Part shown: positions 1 through 5,774 of the stretch, piece by piece
Layout of the letters: each line of letters begins with the position of its first letter
Numbering within the stretch: the first letter of the stretch is position 1
NCBI GenBank assembly: GCA_031270585.1
Contig: JAISXK010000092.1
Span: 1-6,274, forward strand
Source: Clostridiales bacterium
Lineage (GTDB): Bacteria > Bacillota > Clostridia > Christensenellales > CAG-138
Length of the DNA stretch: 6,274 nt
Reading direction: 5' to 3'
Made by a program: the position numbers and the translations under genes
The notes under the pieces: generated by a model
The model's input: only the letters and a program-made list of their open reading frames with translations
The model's database searches: none
Told to the model about the DNA's origin: nothing

Positions 1-10
1 TGCGGGTCAT
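1..10 (-). CDS. Start of a gene cut by the window edge, downstream of a GEMM-I riboswitch
   Basis: Only the first three codons (Met-Thr-Arg) and one further base are visible, so the product cannot be named. The start call rests on a strong Shine-Dalgarno sequence, GGAGG at 18-22 on the minus strand, 7 nt before the ATG at 10-8, and on its place directly after a riboswitch aptamer whose conserved 3' end lies at 28-33. Genes behind cyclic-di-GMP class I riboswitches often encode motility, surface, adhesion or signalling proteins (established for the class); nothing here shows which applies. It follows the E1 gene by about 150 nt on the same strand. Confidence 0.6.
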
Positions 11-19
11 GGCTGTTCC

Positions 20-104
20 TCCCCTTTCGGTAGCTGGCTGCCATTTCAGGCCCTTTAGCTTTGCGTCGCCGCCTTTCGGCGGGTTTGCCTTTGTCGTTTG
101 GGTA
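20..104 (-). ncRNA. GEMM-I cyclic-di-GMP (class I) riboswitch aptamer
   Basis: On the minus strand the hallmark blocks occur in order with the right spacing. AAAGGCAAACC lies at 92-82. A CCGCC/GGCGG stem closed by a GAAA tetraloop lies at 82-69 (loop 77-74). The invariant GACGCAAAGC is at 67-58. A second stem, in which GGGCC pairs with GGC-AG-CC, lies at about 53-36, and GCCAGCTACCG ends at 28. This pattern defines the GEMM-I family, which mostly senses cyclic di-GMP; a minority variant senses cGAMP. By my remembered Vc2 numbering the ligand-contacting position 20 is G, which would fit c-di-GMP, but that alignment is from memory. The aptamer ends 5 nt before GGAGG, the ribosome binding site of the gene starting at 10. 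No separate terminator hairpin fits in between, so control of translation initiation is the simpler reading (inference). The exact P1 ends are uncertain. Confidence 0.88.
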
Positions 105-130
105 ATTGCCTAAGCATAGCGTTTATCTAT

Positions 131-156
131 TTATAAACCGCCGCCGACGGTTAAAA
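131..156 (-). terminator. Weak hairpin after the E1 stop, possible inefficient terminator
   Basis: Ten nucleotides after the E1 stop codon the minus strand can form AACCG (152-148), a 7-nt GC-rich loop, and CGGTT (140-136), followed by TATAAA. The stem is only 5 bp and the tract after it is AT-rich rather than a T run, so termination would be inefficient at best. The same TATAAA (135-130) could instead act as a -10 element for the riboswitch-controlled gene, but I see no convincing -35 at the right distance. Whether that gene is read through from the operon or has its own promoter stays open. Confidence 0.22.
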
Positions 157-161
157 CAGCG

Positions 162-2621
162 CTATATTCCCCGCTTGTTTTCACGTAGCTGCTCAAGCTG
201 TGTAAAGTTATGCCTACATACATGCCCCTTGAGCGGCAACAGGCGCTCGTGTATGGCGTCGATAATCCAGTGCGGTTGCGGGAAGAACGCGTCCTCCAGT
301 TCGTGCGCGGGCGTAATCCAGTTTTTCGCGCCCACGACGGTGGGCGGCGCATCCAGGTAATCAAAGCACAATTCTGTGATATTGCTGGCCATACCGCGCA
401 TGACGGAGTTGCGCTCGCAGGCGTCGCCCACCAGCACGATGCGGCCGGTTTTTTTTACGCTTTCCATCACCTTTTCGTAGTTGAAGGGTACGAGCGAGCG
501 GGCGTCTATCACCTCGGCCTCCAAGCCGTAGATCCGGCTAAGCTCTTTTGCGGCGTCCAGCACGCGGTACAGCACCGCGCCTATGCTCAGTATGGTAACG
601 TCGTTTCCCGCGCGTTTGATATCGGGCTCGCCCAGGGGTATCTCATATTCATCCTCGGGTACGCCCGCGCTATAAAACTGCTCGCCCACGTCGTAAATAC
701 GCTGGCTCTCTAAAAATATAACGGGGTCGGTACCGTTCAGGGCGCTTTGCATAAGCCCCTTTGCGTCGTATGGCGTCGCCGGGAAAACCACTTTCAACCC
801 CGGTATATGCGACACGAGCGCCGACCAATCCTGACTGTGCTGTGCGCCATATTTTGAGCCTACGCTCATGCGCAGCACCACGGGCATCCGCAGCATGCCG
901 GCGCTCATAGATTGCCACTTGCTCAACTGGTTAAACACCTCGTCGCCCGCGCGGCCTAAAAAATCGCAATACATCAGTTCCGCCACGGCCCGGCCGCCGC
1001 ACATGGCATAGCCTACGGCGGCACCTACAATGCCGGCCTCCGCAATGGGGGTGTTAAATAGTCTGTGGTAGGGCACGGCTTCCGTCATGCCGCGATAAAC
1101 CGCGAAGGCGCCGCCCCAATCACGCACATCTTCGCCAAAGGCGGCAAGGGTGGGGTCTTCGTAAAATTTGTTGATGATGGGCTCGGCAATGCCGTCGCGC
1201 AGTTGATAAAGCCTGTTTTTGCTTATGGGTTTGCCGGTTGCGTCAAGCGCGAAGCGGCTTTTCTTTTTGATTTGCTGTACGCGCGGGCATTCCTCTTTGG
1301 GGCAAAGCATCTCGCTTTGACGGCTTGTATCCATGGAAGGTTTGTGGCTGTTGCTGAACATCACTTCGCTTATAAACCGCTCCTCCTTACCAAATATATC
1401 GATGCGCGGCGACACCTCGTCGTCTATCGCCAGTTGCAGGTTGCGCAACATATCGGCTTTTACGGCGTTCCAGATCTGGTCAAGCTCCTCGTCGGCGCAA
1501 ATGCCGCCATCCAACAACTGGTTGCCAAAGGATACGATGGAATCGGCCCTCTGCCAGGAGGCTACCTCTTCCTCCGTGCGGTAACTGCCGGAGTCGGAGG
1601 GTGAATGCCCCGCTATGCGGTAGGTCACAATATCCAGCAACACAGGGCCGTTGCGTTTGGCTACGGGCAGCTTGCGCTTGTAGGCGTCAATCACCGCAAG
1701 GGGGTTGTATCCGTCCACACGCTCGGCATACAACTGCGTAGGCGATATGCCGGCGGCAACGCGGGCCACGCTTTCATACCCCATGGTTTCGCCGCGAGTC
1801 TGCCCGCCCATGCCATAAAAGTTGTTGTTGACGTGGAATATGATGGGCACGCCGTTGCCGCCCTTCCACAGGGTTTTCATCTGATCCATGGCCGCCATCA
1901 TCATGCCCTCCCAAACGGGGCCGCAGGCCATGGAGCCATCGCCTATGCTGCATATCACAACGCCGTCTTTGTGGTTGACACGCTTGTAGAGCGCCGCGCC
2001 CACCGATATGGGGCCGCTGCCGCCCACAATGGCGTTGTTGGGATAAATGCCAAACGGCGTAAAGAACGCGTGCATAGAGCCGCCCAACCCCTTGTTAAAG
2101 CCGTTTTTACGCGCGAACACCTCGCACATCATGCCGTATAGCAAAAAATCACGCGCGGTTTCGCGCACGGATTTGCCTGTGTTGACGACATTAAGCGTAT
2201 GCCCCTCAAAGAAATCCTGCATGATGGATAAAAGCTTGTCGGCGGGCAGCGTTTCCGTCATGCGCAGGCCCTTGGCGAGTATTTCGCCATGGCTGCGGTG
2301 CGAGCCGAACGAATAATCATCGAGCGTAAGGTGGTATGCGCCGCCCACATAGGCGGCCTCCTGCCCGATACCGAGGTGGGCGGGCCCCGGGTGCGTATAC
2401 GCAACGCCCTCATACTTGCCCTGCACCTTGATAAAGTTGAGCATGGTTTCAAACTCGCGAATGTAGCACATATCGCGGTAGATGTTTAAAAATTCTTTCT
2501 TTGTGAAGTTCGTCTTTTCATCCCTGGCCCGTTTCTGGTATGTGTTGACCGGGATATCATGAAATTGAATAGTGCCAGTACCGCGCATTTGGGCGGGGTC
2601 GATCAGTATGGATTTTGTCAT
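162..2621 (-). CDS. 2-oxoacid dehydrogenase E1 component, alpha-beta fusion (ThDP-dependent)
   Basis: An 819-residue chain carrying both E1 halves. Alpha half (about 40-400): the E1-alpha signature THPGPAHLGIGQEA (76-89), GSHRSHG (106-112), a GGSMH motif (180-184), the ThDP/Mg motif from GDG (228-230) to NNN (265-267), and the loop YRIAGHSPSDSGSYR (334-348) with H339. Beta half (about 465-800): GEDVRDWGG (496-504), NTPIAEAGIVGAAVG (523-537) with E528 as the expected ThDP N1' ligand, GAQHSQ (592-597), PGLKVVFPATPYDAKG (607-622) and the C-terminal transketolase domain with VIDARSL (704-710). A low-complexity linker (about 405-465) joins them. Relative to ordinary E1-alpha there is an insertion of roughly 40 residues within 119-173. 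The start ATG is preceded by AAAGGGA with an 8-nt gap, a weaker site than those of E2 and E3. It is last of the three operon genes, 23 nt after E3. It performs ThDP-dependent decarboxylation of the substrate and reductive acylation of the E2 lipoyl group in the cytoplasm. Pyruvate, acetoin or a branched-chain 2-oxoacid are possible substrates. The family call is firm, the substrate is not. Confidence 0.95.
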   Translation of the reverse strand: MTKSILIDPAQMRGTGTIQFHDIPVNTYQKRARDEKTNFTKKEFLNIYRDMCYIREFETMLNFIKVQGKYEGVAYTHPGPAHLGIGQEAAYVGGAYHLTLDDYSFGSHRSHGEILAKGLRMTETLPADKLLSIMQDFFEGHTLNVVNTGKSVRETARDFLLYGMMCEVFARKNGFNKGLGGSMHAFFTPFGIYPNNAIVGGSGPISVGAALYKRVNHKDGVVICSIGDGSMACGPVWEGMMMAAMDQMKTLWKGGNGVPIIFHVNNNFYGMGGQTRGETMGYESVARVAAGISPTQLYAERVDGYNPLAVIDAYKRKLPVAKRNGPVLLDIVTYRIAGHSPSDSGSYRTEEEVASWQRADSIVSFGNQLLDGGICADEELDQIWNAVKADMLRNLQLAIDDEVSPRIDIFGKEERFISEVMFSNSHKPSMDTSRQSEMLCPKEECPRVQQIKKKSRFALDATGKPISKNRLYQLRDGIAEPIINKFYEDPTLAAFGEDVRDWGGAFAVYRGMTEAVPYHRLFNTPIAEAGIVGAAVGYAMCGGRAVAELMYCDFLGRAGDEVFNQLSKWQSMSAGMLRMPVVLRMSVGSKYGAQHSQDWSALVSHIPGLKVVFPATPYDAKGLMQSALNGTDPVIFLESQRIYDVGEQFYSAGVPEDEYEIPLGEPDIKRAGNDVTILSIGAVLYRVLDAAKELSRIYGLEAEVIDARSLVPFNYEKVMESVKKTGRIVLVGDACERNSVMRGMASNITELCFDYLDAPPTVVGAKNWITPAHELEDAFFPQPHWIIDAIHERLLPLKGHVCRHNFTQLEQLRENKRGI

Positions 2622-2644
2622 GGCTGCAATCCCTTTCTGCTCTG

Positions 2645-4006
2645 CTAAAATTGAAAAACCGCTTCACGCAATATTTCCGCTACCGTGGGGTGCGGGAACA
2701 CAATCTTCTTTACATCCTCAACCTTCAGGCCAAGCGTGATAAACATGCCGGCCGCCACAATGAACTCCGACGAATAATTGCAAAGCGCGTGCGCGCCGCG
2801 TATAATTTTGGTACGTTTATCCACTACAAGCTTGCATATGCCGTCTCCGCCCTCGTTTTCCGCCACATACCTGCCTGAAAACCGTAAGGGTATCTTCACC
2901 ACATCCACGTCGCGGCCCCTTTCGCGCGCGGCCTCTTCGGTTTCGCCCACGCAGGCGAGTTCGGGGTTCGTATAGATCACGGCGGGGATGGCATCATAAC
3001 ACATGGTATCCCGCACTCCTATCATATGGTTCACCGCCACTTCCGCCTCACGGTAGGCGGCGTGCGCAAGCATATATACGCCGTTGACATCCCCGGCGGC
3101 GTAAACGCCCGGAATGTTGGTTTGCATATGTTTATCGGTCAATATGGCGCCGCGTTCGGCGACAACACCCAGGCTTTCCAGACCGATATCCGCAATATGG
3201 GGCCTGCGGCCCACGCTTAAGAGCACGGCGTCGGCAGTTAGCTCCGTTGTTTCGCCGCATTTATCGAAGCGAACGCTGTTGGCGGTGATTGCGGTAACGC
3301 GCGCACCAAGGTAAAACGCCATACCCTTTTTTTCATAGCCCTTTTGCAGTATGGCGGCAAGTTCCGCGTCGGTTTCACCGGCGATGTGATCAAGCATCTC
3401 CACTACCGCAACCTGCGTGCCTATAGTATGAAAGTAGGCCGCAAGCTCCAGCCCGATTACACCGCCGCCCACCACTACCAGCCGTCCGGGCGGGTCGGCA
3501 AGCGTCAGCGCCTCGCGGCTCGTCAGCACAAAACCGCTTTCAAGCCCTTCCTTTACGCCGGGTATGGGAGGCACGACGGGGGTTGAACCGGTTGCGATAA
3601 GCAACCGCCTGCCGTAATGGGTAACGCCTGCGGCCTCCACGGCAAAGCCGGCGTCCGTTTTGCCCTTTATCACGCCAAGGCCGTTCACCACCGTAACGCC
3701 GTTGGCCTTCAGAGCGGATTTTACACCGGCCACCAGCGTTCTCACGACCTTATTTTTGCGGGCGAGCACCTTGCCGTGTTCTATCGCGGCGGTAGCCGCT
3801 ACGCCGTATTTTTCGCCGTGCATGGCGTTATCGTAAATCTTTGCGGAATACAGCAGCGTTTTCGTGGGAATACAGCCCTCGTTCAGGCATACGCCGCCTA
3901 TATCGCGCCCCTCTATACATAAAACCCGCATGCCCGCATGCCCGGCGCGCTCACCGGCAAGGTACCCCGCCGGGCCGCTGCCCAGCACGATCAAATCATA
4001 AAGCAT
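2645..4006 (-). CDS. Dihydrolipoyl dehydrogenase (E3)
   Basis: A 453-residue flavoprotein of normal length. It reoxidises the dihydrolipoyl group of E2, passing electrons through its redox disulfide and FAD to NAD+. The N-terminal FAD Rossmann motif is GSGPAG (9-14); the redox disulfide is C40 and C45 within GGVCLNEGCIPTK. The NAD motif is GGGVIG (180-185), and the second FAD motif is AAGDV (303-307). The C-terminal dimerisation domain ends with HPTVAE, where H439 and E444 form the catalytic pair of the partner active site. There is no N-terminal lipoyl domain, unlike some clostridial and acetoin-system E3 proteins. I chose the ATG at 4006 because the protein then begins directly with the Rossmann strand (MLYDLIVLGSG) and AGGAGG lies 9 nt upstream; an in-frame ATG at 4048 would add 14 unrelated residues and overlap E2. 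It sits 13 nt after E2 and 23 nt before E1 in one operon. Confidence 0.97.
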   Translation of the reverse strand: MLYDLIVLGSGPAGYLAGERAGHAGMRVLCIEGRDIGGVCLNEGCIPTKTLLYSAKIYDNAMHGEKYGVAATAAIEHGKVLARKNKVVRTLVAGVKSALKANGVTVVNGLGVIKGKTDAGFAVEAAGVTHYGRRLLIATGSTPVVPPIPGVKEGLESGFVLTSREALTLADPPGRLVVVGGGVIGLELAAYFHTIGTQVAVVEMLDHIAGETDAELAAILQKGYEKKGMAFYLGARVTAITANSVRFDKCGETTELTADAVLLSVGRRPHIADIGLESLGVVAERGAILTDKHMQTNIPGVYAAGDVNGVYMLAHAAYREAEVAVNHMIGVRDTMCYDAIPAVIYTNPELACVGETEEAARERGRDVDVVKIPLRFSGRYVAENEGGDGICKLVVDKRTKIIRGAHALCNYSSEFIVAAGMFITLGLKVEDVKKIVFPHPTVAEILREAVFQF

Positions 4007-4015
4007 AGCCGCGTT

Positions 4016-4021
4016 CCTCCT
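4016..4021 (-). promoter_or_regulatory. E3 ribosome binding site overlapping the E2 stop codon
   Basis: AGGAGG on the minus strand (4021-4016) shares its first two bases with the E2 stop TAG (4022-4020) and lies 9 nt before the E3 ATG at 4006. A ribosome terminating on E2 covers this site, so E3 translation is probably coupled to E2 (inference). It also decides the E3 start against the upstream ATG at 4048. Confidence 0.85.
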
Positions 4022-5447
4022 ATACAAGCATAGCCGTAAAGCTTTCAAGATATCGCTTCAGTTCCTGCAAAAACCTGGCCGCAGGCGCGCCGTCCACCCC
4101 CCGGTGGTCATACGTCAGCGAAAGGCCCATGGCGGGAAATGTTTGCATCGCGCCGTCGACCGTTCTTACGCGCTCCACCGCGCAACCGACGCCAAGTATA
4201 CCCACCTGCGGCGGGTTGAGTATGGGCGTAAAAAACTCCGTGCCCAGCGCACCCAGGTTGGATATGGTAAACGTGGCGCCCGTAAGCAAATCCGGATTTA
4301 TATCGCCCGCTTGTGCCTGTGCCGCAAGCGCTTTGGCTTGCTGTGATAGTTCGCGCAGCGATTTCGTGTGGGCGTCAAACAGCGTGGGTACCAGTAGCCC
4401 CCTTGGGGTATCCACCGCCATGCCCAAGTGCACATGATGAAATTGTCTAAGCTTATCCTCGTAAAAATGGGCGTTCAGCCCGGGATGCCGCAATAAAACG
4501 CGCGCGCATGCAAAAAGCAGCATATCGTTGAGCGTGATGTTGGGCATATTTGCGTCTGTGGCGGCGGCGGTTTTGATCTCTTTGCGCAAACGCAGTATAG
4601 AAGTCGCGTCAAACGCCAGTTGGTTGGTAAGCTGCGCGGTGTTTTGTAAGCTCATCAGCATGCCACGCGCCACCACCCTGCGCACGTTGCTGTGCTTTAC
4701 ATCGGTATACGCGCCGCCGCGTTGCTGCGCGGCGGCGGTGCGGGTCGTAGCGGGTGTTGCCTCCTGTTCGGGCGGGGCCTGTTCAGGCGATGCCTGTTCG
4801 GGCGGGGCCTGTTCGGTGGCAAAACGGTCTATGGCCAGCACATCGCGCTCGATCACGCGCCCATGCGGGCCGGAGGAATCGGCTTTTGTGATATCAACAT
4901 GCAACCTGGCGGCGGCAGCGCGCGCGCGCGGTGAATAATAGCGCGGCGCGCCTCCCATTTGACGGGCGGCCGGCCCGTATTTAAGCTCGCTTGCTTCCAG
5001 CACAATCACATCATCGGTGTCCTGCCTGGCAACGGGCGCCGCCCCCGCACGGGGGGGCGCATTCGTATAGGGTGGCGCGGCATCCGGCGCGGCGTTAAAA
5101 GCCACGGTGGGGAATACGGCGTTGGCCGGTGTTGCGGCTTGTGCCGTTACGGCGTCAGATTCCGGCTTGACCCCGGTCTCGCGCGGATCAAACTGCCGAT
5201 AGCTTTCACCGGCCCGGCCGATCACGGCGACGGCAATTAAACAGGGCACGTCGTCATCCGTCTCGAAAAAGCGGGCAAGCAAAATTCCATCGACCTTGGC
5301 CTTTTCTTCAAAGGAAGCCTTGTCGGTTTCATAGGTGAATAAAATGTCGCCGGCCTGCACAGCATCGCCAGGGTTTTTAAACCATTCCGTGATAATGCAG
5401 CTTTCCACGGATTGGCCTTGTCTGGGCATAATAACCGGAACTGCCAT
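4020..5447 (-). CDS. Dihydrolipoamide acyltransferase (E2), single lipoyl domain
   Basis: A 475-residue E2, the core of the complex, which moves the acyl group from its lipoyl arm to CoA. Domains in order: a lipoyl domain (about 1-80) with the lipoylated lysine K43 in ETDKAS; an Ala/Pro-rich linker (about 84-165); a peripheral subunit-binding domain (170-206, YYSPRARAAAARLHVD onward through GPHGRV), which docks E1 and/or E3; a second linker (about 207-245) containing four EQ-pentapeptide repeats; and the catalytic domain (about 250-475). The catalytic domain shows GLLVPT (350-355), TFTISNLG (392-399) and the active-site DHRGVDG (447-453, with H448 and D452). I start at 5447 because AGGAGG lies 6 nt upstream and the lipoyl fold begins immediately (MAVPVIMPRQGQS). 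The longer reading from 5510 adds 21 residues encoded by the leader, and that ATG would lie about 5 nt from the predicted transcript start. First gene of the operon. Substrate specificity (acetyl or other acyl) is not decided by these motifs. Confidence 0.96.
   Translation of the reverse strand: MAVPVIMPRQGQSVESCIITEWFKNPGDAVQAGDILFTYETDKASFEEKAKVDGILLARFFETDDDVPCLIAVAVIGRAGESYRQFDPRETGVKPESDAVTAQAATPANAVFPTVAFNAAPDAAPPYTNAPPRAGAAPVARQDTDDVIVLEASELKYGPAARQMGGAPRYYSPRARAAAARLHVDITKADSSGPHGRVIERDVLAIDRFATEQAPPEQASPEQAPPEQEATPATTRTAAAQQRGGAYTDVKHSNVRRVVARGMLMSLQNTAQLTNQLAFDATSILRLRKEIKTAAATDANMPNITLNDMLLFACARVLLRHPGLNAHFYEDKLRQFHHVHLGMAVDTPRGLLVPTLFDAHTKSLRELSQQAKALAAQAQAGDINPDLLTGATFTISNLGALGTEFFTPILNPPQVGILGVGCAVERVRTVDGAMQTFPAMGLSLTYDHRGVDGAPAARFLQELKRYLESFTAMLV
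4763..4816 (-). repeat. 15-bp tandem repeat in the second E2 linker
   Basis: On the plus strand the unit CCTGTTCGGGCGGGG occurs at 4763-4777, with a diverged copy at 4778-4792 (CCTGTTCAGGCGATG), an exact copy at 4793-4807, and a partial fourth copy from 4808. It is in frame and gives EQAPP-EQASP-EQAPP-EQ in the flexible linker between the subunit-binding and catalytic domains. Copy number can change by slippage without shifting the frame, so linker length may vary between strains (inference). Confidence 0.9.
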
Positions 5448-5453
5448 GGAGTA

Positions 5454-5459
5454 CCTCCT
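5454..5459 (-). promoter_or_regulatory. E2 ribosome binding site that fixes the start
   Basis: A perfect AGGAGG on the minus strand (5459-5454) is 6 nt before the ATG at 5447. This is ideal spacing, and it places translation initiation exactly at the lipoyl domain rather than at the upstream in-frame ATGs at 5510 and 5489. Confidence 0.92.
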
Positions 5460-5490
5460 GATGTTATATTGTATGTTATATGATGTCATA
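5459..5490 (-). repeat. Three TATRACATCA-like direct repeats in the operon leader
   Basis: Reading the minus strand: TATGACATCA (5490-5481), TATAACATAC (5480-5471), a 2-nt spacer, then TATAACATCA (5468-5459), which runs into the E2 ribosome binding site. The copies start 10 and 12 nt apart, close to one helical turn. They could be a DNA operator array or binding sites for a protein on the mRNA leader; an AT-rich unstructured leader arising by chance is the dull alternative. They lie about 25-57 nt after the predicted transcript start. Confidence 0.6.
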
Positions 5491-5495
5491 TTTTT

Positions 5496-5507
5496 GTTGT
5501 TAACAAC
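5496..5507. promoter_or_regulatory. Perfect 12-bp palindrome, candidate operator
   Basis: GTTGTTAACAAC is its own reverse complement and lies about 9-20 nt downstream of the predicted transcription start. A repressor bound there could block early elongation or promoter escape. It contains a TTAACAA half-site like that of the redox repressor Rex, but the second half-site at the usual spacing is poor. The regulator is not identified. Confidence 0.45.
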
Positions 5508-5522
5508 CAAACTATGAGTAAT

Positions 5523-5551
5523 ATTATAACAATCACGCCACGCAGCGTCAA
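5523..5551 (-). promoter_or_regulatory. Sigma-70/sigma-A type promoter of the E2-E3-E1 operon
   Basis: On the minus strand the -35 is TTGACG (5551-5546, five of six consensus bases), the spacer is exactly 17 nt, and the -10 is TATAAT (5528-5523, perfect). A TG one base before the -10 (5531-5530) makes it an extended -10. The predicted start is near 5516, giving a leader of about 68 nt before the E2 ATG. No equally good promoter was seen between the three operon genes. Confidence 0.9.
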
Positions 5552-5711
5552 GGCGCGCGCGGACAAATCACAACTTATAAAAAACAGCTTTCAACCCCTA
5601 TACCCGGTACGGCAATGATGTGCCGAGAGCGCGCGGCAGGGGAACCCCTCGCCCGGTATGCCATAAGTCATCTATACCTCGCGTTCCCTATTCGGCTACG
5701 GTGGGTTTTGG
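5552..5711. other. Intergenic stretch between LUD terminator and operon promoter
   Basis: The gene-free interval 5448-5774 holds, from right to left, the LUD terminator, this stretch, the operon promoter and its leader. In this middle part I see no convincing gene. It contains a small hairpin CGGCA-N6-TGCCG (5610-5625) without a T tract, two copies of CCCGGTA about 49 nt apart, and the inverted pair AGGGG-AA-CCCCT near 5639-5650. None has a clear function. Possible upstream activator sites for the operon cannot be excluded. Confidence 0.5.
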
Positions 5712-5748
5712 GTATGAAGAAAGCCGAGAGGCTTTTGCCGCTCGGCTT
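5712..5748 (-). terminator. Intrinsic terminator of the LUD gene
   Basis: On the minus strand AAGCCGAG (5748-5741) pairs with CTCGGCTT (5728-5721), and an inner GGC-AAAA-GCC extends the stem across one C/T mismatch. The stem is followed by a U-rich tail (TCTTCAT). It lies 27 nt after the LUD stop codon. The opposite strand lacks a T run, so it acts for the LUD transcript. It separates that gene from the dehydrogenase operon, which has its own promoter. Confidence 0.85.
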
Positions 5749-5774
5749 GGGGTGGATAGTATTGAGTTTTGGGT

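Noticed and set aside
1605..2141. Long plus-strand open frame (178 codons) within E1, and similar ones at 1065-1604 and 210-713
   Set aside because: They lie antisense to strongly supported E1 codons. Their composition is that of a GC-rich antisense frame, and no domain is recognisable.
4007..4048. Longer E3 start at 4048 overlapping E2
   Set aside because: The extra 14 residues do not belong to the E3 fold, and the ATG at 4006 has its own AGGAGG.
4528..4938. Plus-strand open frame rich in Cys, Ser and Gly opposite E2
   Set aside because: The Cys/Gly repeats are simply the antisense reading of the 15-bp linker repeat in E2.
5448..5510. Longer E2 start at 5510, adding 21 residues
   Set aside because: The added residues come from the AT-rich leader, the ATG would lie about 5 nt from the predicted transcript start and has no Shine-Dalgarno, whereas 5447 has AGGAGG at 6 nt and starts the lipoyl domain.
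5497..5514. Full Rex operator (TTGTTAA-N4-TTAACAA)
   Set aside because: Only the right half-site matches; the left half at the required spacing fits about four of seven bases.
5610..5625. Hairpin CGGCA-N6-TGCCG as a terminator
   Set aside because: Only 5 bp with no T tract on either strand; the real terminator for the LUD gene is at 5712-5748.
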